From positions 62,001-126,000 of the forward strand of contig NZ_CP109583.1 in NCBI RefSeq assembly GCF_036250755.1: 64,000 bases of DNA. The letters are read 5' to 3'. Of the stretch, positions 61,508 to 64,000 are shown in pieces (position 1 is the stretch's first letter; every line of letters begins with the position of its first letter). Below the pieces are notes generated by a model that saw only the letters and a program-made list of their open reading frames with translations, was not told the DNA's origin and did no database searches. The DNA comes from Streptomyces uncialis (GTDB lineage: Bacteria; Actinomycetota; Actinomycetes; Streptomycetales; Streptomycetaceae). Position numbers and translations under genes: made by a program.

Positions 61508-63363
61508 GAACCGTGGCACGCAGTCCGAGGTCCATCGAGGTCTTCCCCATCACCACCCGCACACTGGACGTCCTGCGGGTGACGGACGTGACGCCGGGGA
61601 TGCGCCGGGTCACCCTGGGCGGTCCCGAACTGGCCGCCCACACCGCGGCGAACGGATTCCCGGTGGCGGCGTTCCGCTCGGAGGGGTTCGACGACGAGTT
61701 CAAGATCGTCCTCAAGCACCCCGACGCCCCGGTGGCCGTCGGACCGACGCAGGCGGACGGACTGCTGAACTGGCCCCGTGACGATCCCCATATGCTGATC
61801 CGCACGTACACCGTGCGCCGTTGGGACCCGGTGGCCGGGGAGCTGGACGTCGACTTCGTCCGGCACGGTGCCGGTCCGGCGACGAGCTGGGCGTACCGGG
61901 TGCGGCCGGGTGAGCGGGTGCGGATCGCCGGACCGAAGTCGTCGTCGGCTCCGCCCGAGGGGGCGGACTGGACGCTGGTGGCCGGTGACGAGACCGCGTT
62001 GCCCGCGATCGGCCGGTGGCTGGAGGAGTGGCCCGCGGGCGTCCGTGGCCAGGTGTTCGTCGAGGTCGAACGGCCCGAGCACCGGCAGGATCTCCCGGTC
62101 CCGGCCGGGGTGACACTGACCTGGCTGAGCCGGGACGGTGCCGAACCGGGTACGACCACCCTGCTGTTCGACGCCGTGCGGAACGCTCCGTGGTGGGAGG
62201 GGACGGTGTTCGCGTGGGTCGCCGGGGAAACCCTCGGCCTCACCCCGATCCGGCGGTGGCTGAGGAACGAGAAGGGGCTGGCCAAGGAGCAGGTCGAGGT
62301 CACCGGGTACTGGCGCCGACGGCAGGCCGTGGTCCCCGGTGACGACACCGCGCCGCCCGGCTCCGGGGCGGGCGAGGACGGGGCGGAGCGGTTCCACGGA
62401 CTGACGGAGATCGTCCCGGCCTTCGCCGTCCGGGTCGCGGCGACCATCGGTCTCGCGGCGGCGTTCGACGGCCGGCCGCGCACCGCCGCCGAGCTCGCGT
62501 CGGCGACCGCCACCGACCCGGTGGGCCTGACCAGGCTGCTGCGCTTCCTCGCCTCGGTCGGCATGACCGAACAGCTCGACGACGGCCGTCACCGGCTCAC
62601 CGTTCTCGGCCGGGAGCTGGAGAACGAGTATCTGGCCGACGCGCTCCACCTCGACGGGGTGCACGCCCAGCGTGAGCTCGGGGGTGTCCTGTCGTTGCTG
62701 TCGGCGGTACGCACCGGACGGGGCGACCACGCCCGGTGGTTCGGCGCCGAGCACGACCGGCGCGTCGCGGACGACCCCGTCCTGCTCGCCGCCCGCACGG
62801 AGAGCGAGGCCGAGGACGCCGTGTACGTGGCGGGCGCGGTCGCCGCCGCCGCCGTGTTCTCGGACCTGTCGACGGTGGTGGTGTCGGGTACGGCGTCGGG
62901 CAGTTTCGCCGTCGCGCTCGTCGCGGCCCACCCCGGGCTGCGCGCCACGATCGTGGCCGCTCCCTCGCAGATCGACGCGCTGCGCCGGATCCACCCGGCG
63001 CACGAGCGCGTGGCGCACGAGGCGGGCGGCCCGCTCGGGCCGCTTCCCGTGACCGCCGAGGCGGTGCTCCTGGCCGATGTGCTGCACACCCTCGCCGACA
63101 GCGACGCGGTCCATGTGCTGCGTCAGGCGGCGGCCGGTCTCGGTCCGGGCGGCCGGGTGCTGGTGTTCGGTGACGTCCTCGACGTCGAGGTGGCGGACGA
63201 GCACGACTACGAGGACGATCTGATCGACTTCGCCCTGCACGGTGGCGGAGCACGGGACCAGGACGCGCACCACGCGCTGTTCGCCGCGGCGGGCCTGCGG
63301 CTCGTGGAGCGCACCACCATCGGCTGGGGCTACACCCTGCATACCCTCACCCAGCGGGGCTGA
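61504..63363 (+). CDS. Siderophore-interacting protein fused to a methyltransferase-like domain
   Basis: A 619-residue two-domain protein. Residues 10-280 are a SIP/ViuB ferric-siderophore reductase: RRVTLGGPEL, RTYTVRRWD (FAD binding), VDFVRHGAGPATSWAYRVRPGERVRIAGPKSSS, TLVAGDETALPAI, FAWVAGET (NADPH). Residues 295-619 resemble the O-methyltransferase_2 family: a dimerising helix region (GLAAAFDGRPRTAAELASATATDPVGLTRLLRFLASVGM) and a Rossmann part. The SAM motif I is degenerate (VVVSGTASGSFAVALV, about 457-472, instead of D.GGG.G), so it may not methylate. The GTG start overlaps the ATPase stop. It releases iron inside the cell. Confidence 0.87.
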   Translation: MRTVARSPRSIEVFPITTRTLDVLRVTDVTPGMRRVTLGGPELAAHTAANGFPVAAFRSEGFDDEFKIVLKHPDAPVAVGPTQADGLLNWPRDDPHMLIRTYTVRRWDPVAGELDVDFVRHGAGPATSWAYRVRPGERVRIAGPKSSSAPPEGADWTLVAGDETALPAIGRWLEEWPAGVRGQVFVEVERPEHRQDLPVPAGVTLTWLSRDGAEPGTTTLLFDAVRNAPWWEGTVFAWVAGETLGLTPIRRWLRNEKGLAKEQVEVTGYWRRRQAVVPGDDTAPPGSGAGEDGAERFHGLTEIVPAFAVRVAATIGLAAAFDGRPRTAAELASATATDPVGLTRLLRFLASVGMTEQLDDGRHRLTVLGRELENEYLADALHLDGVHAQRELGGVLSLLSAVRTGRGDHARWFGAEHDRRVADDPVLLAARTESEAEDAVYVAGAVAAAAVFSDLSTVVVSGTASGSFAVALVAAHPGLRATIVAAPSQIDALRRIHPAHERVAHEAGGPLGPLPVTAEAVLLADVLHTLADSDAVHVLRQAAAGLGPGGRVLVFGDVLDVEVADEHDYEDDLIDFALHGGGARDQDAHHALFAAAGLRLVERTTIGWGYTLHTLTQRG

Positions 63364-63369
63364 GCCGGG

Positions 63370-64000
63370 GTGTCGACACGGCGAGGTGCGGGAAGCGGAC
63401 GGCGCTGGGGCCTGTTCGAAGCGGGCGCGGCGCCCCGGGGGCCGGGGCTGCGCGTCGATCCCGGGTGGTCGCCCGCGCGGTTGAGCGGGGCGGTGATCCG
63501 TTCCGCGTGGCCGTGGGTACTGCCCGGCGCGCTGCTGCTGGTGGTGTTCAACGTCGCCTCGATGCTGCTGCCGGTCGCGGTCGGACGGTTCGTCGACACG
63601 GTGATCACGCCCGCCGCGGCGGGGGCGGGGGCCGACGGGATCGGACCGGCGCTGACGGGCTGGTCGGCCGTGTTCGTCGCCCTGTACGCCGCGATCCATC
63701 TCGGCTACCGCTTCGGGGGGCGGCTGGGCTGGTTCGGGGTGCAGCGCGCGCAGTACGAGTTGTCCCAGGCCGTGCTCGGCCGGGTCCTCGACGAGCGCGG
63801 CATGGCCGGGACCGTCCGGGCGCCGGGCGTGCTGCTGTCGTTGGCGACCGCAGATGTGCACCGCACCTGTCTGGCCCTCTATGTGACCGTCTATCCGCCC
63901 GGTGAGGCCGTCGGGCTGGTCGTCGCGGCCGGAGTCCTGTTCTGGGTGCACCCGGCCCTCGGCGTCGGGGTGACCGTGGCGCTGCCGGTGGTGCTGCTGC
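63370..64000 (+). CDS. ABC transporter transmembrane protein, exporter fold (partial)
   Basis: The gene runs off the right edge; 210 codons are visible from the GTG at 63370, 6 bases after the fusion gene. After about 45 residues come membrane helices with WVLPGALLLVVFNVASMLLPVAVGRFVDTVI, a linker and 'VRAPGVLLSLATADVHRTCLALYVTVYPPGEAVGLVVAAGVLFWVHPALG', the transmembrane part of a type IV ABC exporter fold (ABC_membrane). The ATPase part is outside. Its position after a SIP protein recalls the IrtAB system of mycobacteria, where an exporter-fold ABC pair imports siderophores. That role is inferred from context. Confidence 0.8.
   Translation, partial: MSTRRGAGSGRRWGLFEAGAAPRGPGLRVDPGWSPARLSGAVIRSAWPWVLPGALLLVVFNVASMLLPVAVGRFVDTVITPAAAGAGADGIGPALTGWSAVFVALYAAIHLGYRFGGRLGWFGVQRAQYELSQAVLGRVLDERGMAGTVRAPGVLLSLATADVHRTCLALYVTVYPPGEAVGLVVAAGVLFWVHPALGVGVTVALPVVLL

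Noticed and set aside
1..64000. tRNA, rRNA, CRISPR arrays, insertion sequences, phage genes
   Set aside because: I looked for cloverleaf ends (CCA with TTCRA), regular spaced repeats, transposase motifs and phage structural genes and found none.

Overview
The window is about 70% GC chromosomal DNA with G/C-rich third codon positions, many GTG/TTG starts and rare TTA codons. Its gene content (WYL, MerR, TetR, AraC and Lrp regulators, P450s, a terpene synthase, secreted Tat and Sec enzymes, an iron box of the DmdR/IdeR type) points to Streptomyces or a close relative. I see no rRNA, tRNA, CRISPR array, insertion sequence or prophage. The layout is that of an accessory chromosome region made of small independent cassettes, each carrying its own regulator.

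Region by region: 1-9.2 kb holds a partial WYL regulator, a MerR-like regulator behind a perfect 32-bp palindrome, a membrane-anchored Mrr-type nuclease, a small OAA-lectin-like protein, an SDR/YbaK pair, a secreted serine protease, a membrane-spanning HTH protein and two tandem paralogous small secreted proteins. 9.3-14.8 kb is an Lrp-type regulator divergent from a catabolic operon (MFS transporter, M20 amidohydrolase, YtcJ-like amidohydrolase). 15-18.1 kb has a GNAT enzyme, an FAD oxidoreductase and a membrane-anchored EEP phosphatase/nuclease. 18.6-23.7 kb is a compact terpenoid locus: polyprenyl diphosphate synthase (with a TTA codon), terpene synthase and P450, followed by a convergent second P450. 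24.5-28.4 kb carries a TetR regulator, a secreted serine hydrolase and a Tat-exported covalent-flavin cholesterol oxidase of the BCO2 type. 28.7-40.4 kb carries a GlxA-type regulator divergent from an MFS exporter, a secreted beta-propeller, a PL6-type polysaccharide lyase, a metallophosphoesterase, a TetR/SDR pair, a membrane-anchored alpha/beta hydrolase, and a GNAT/PaaX pair.

41-46.5 kb is a two-component system divergent from an ABC exporter whose larger permease contains an extracellular lectin-like insertion. 48-49.3 kb is an SRPBCC-ArsR-VOC operon behind a nearly perfect 45-bp inverted repeat. 49.7-51.8 kb is an M4 metalloprotease with a P-domain and a TTA codon. 51.8-53.4 kb is a reductase-MerR pair with a typical long-spacer MerR promoter. 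53.6-55.5 kb is an ABC-F ribosome-protection-type gene preceded by a probable leaderless leader peptide and a hairpin covering its Shine-Dalgarno sequence. 56.2-64 kb is an iron-siderophore uptake locus: AraC regulator, iron box, lipoprotein, two FecCD permeases, ATPase, a siderophore-interacting protein fused to a methyltransferase-like domain, and the start of an exporter-fold ABC protein. Four genes (polyprenyl synthase, serine hydrolase, cholesterol oxidase, M4 protease) carry TTA codons and so would depend on the bldA tRNA, which suggests that terpenoid biosynthesis and several secreted enzymes are tied to development.
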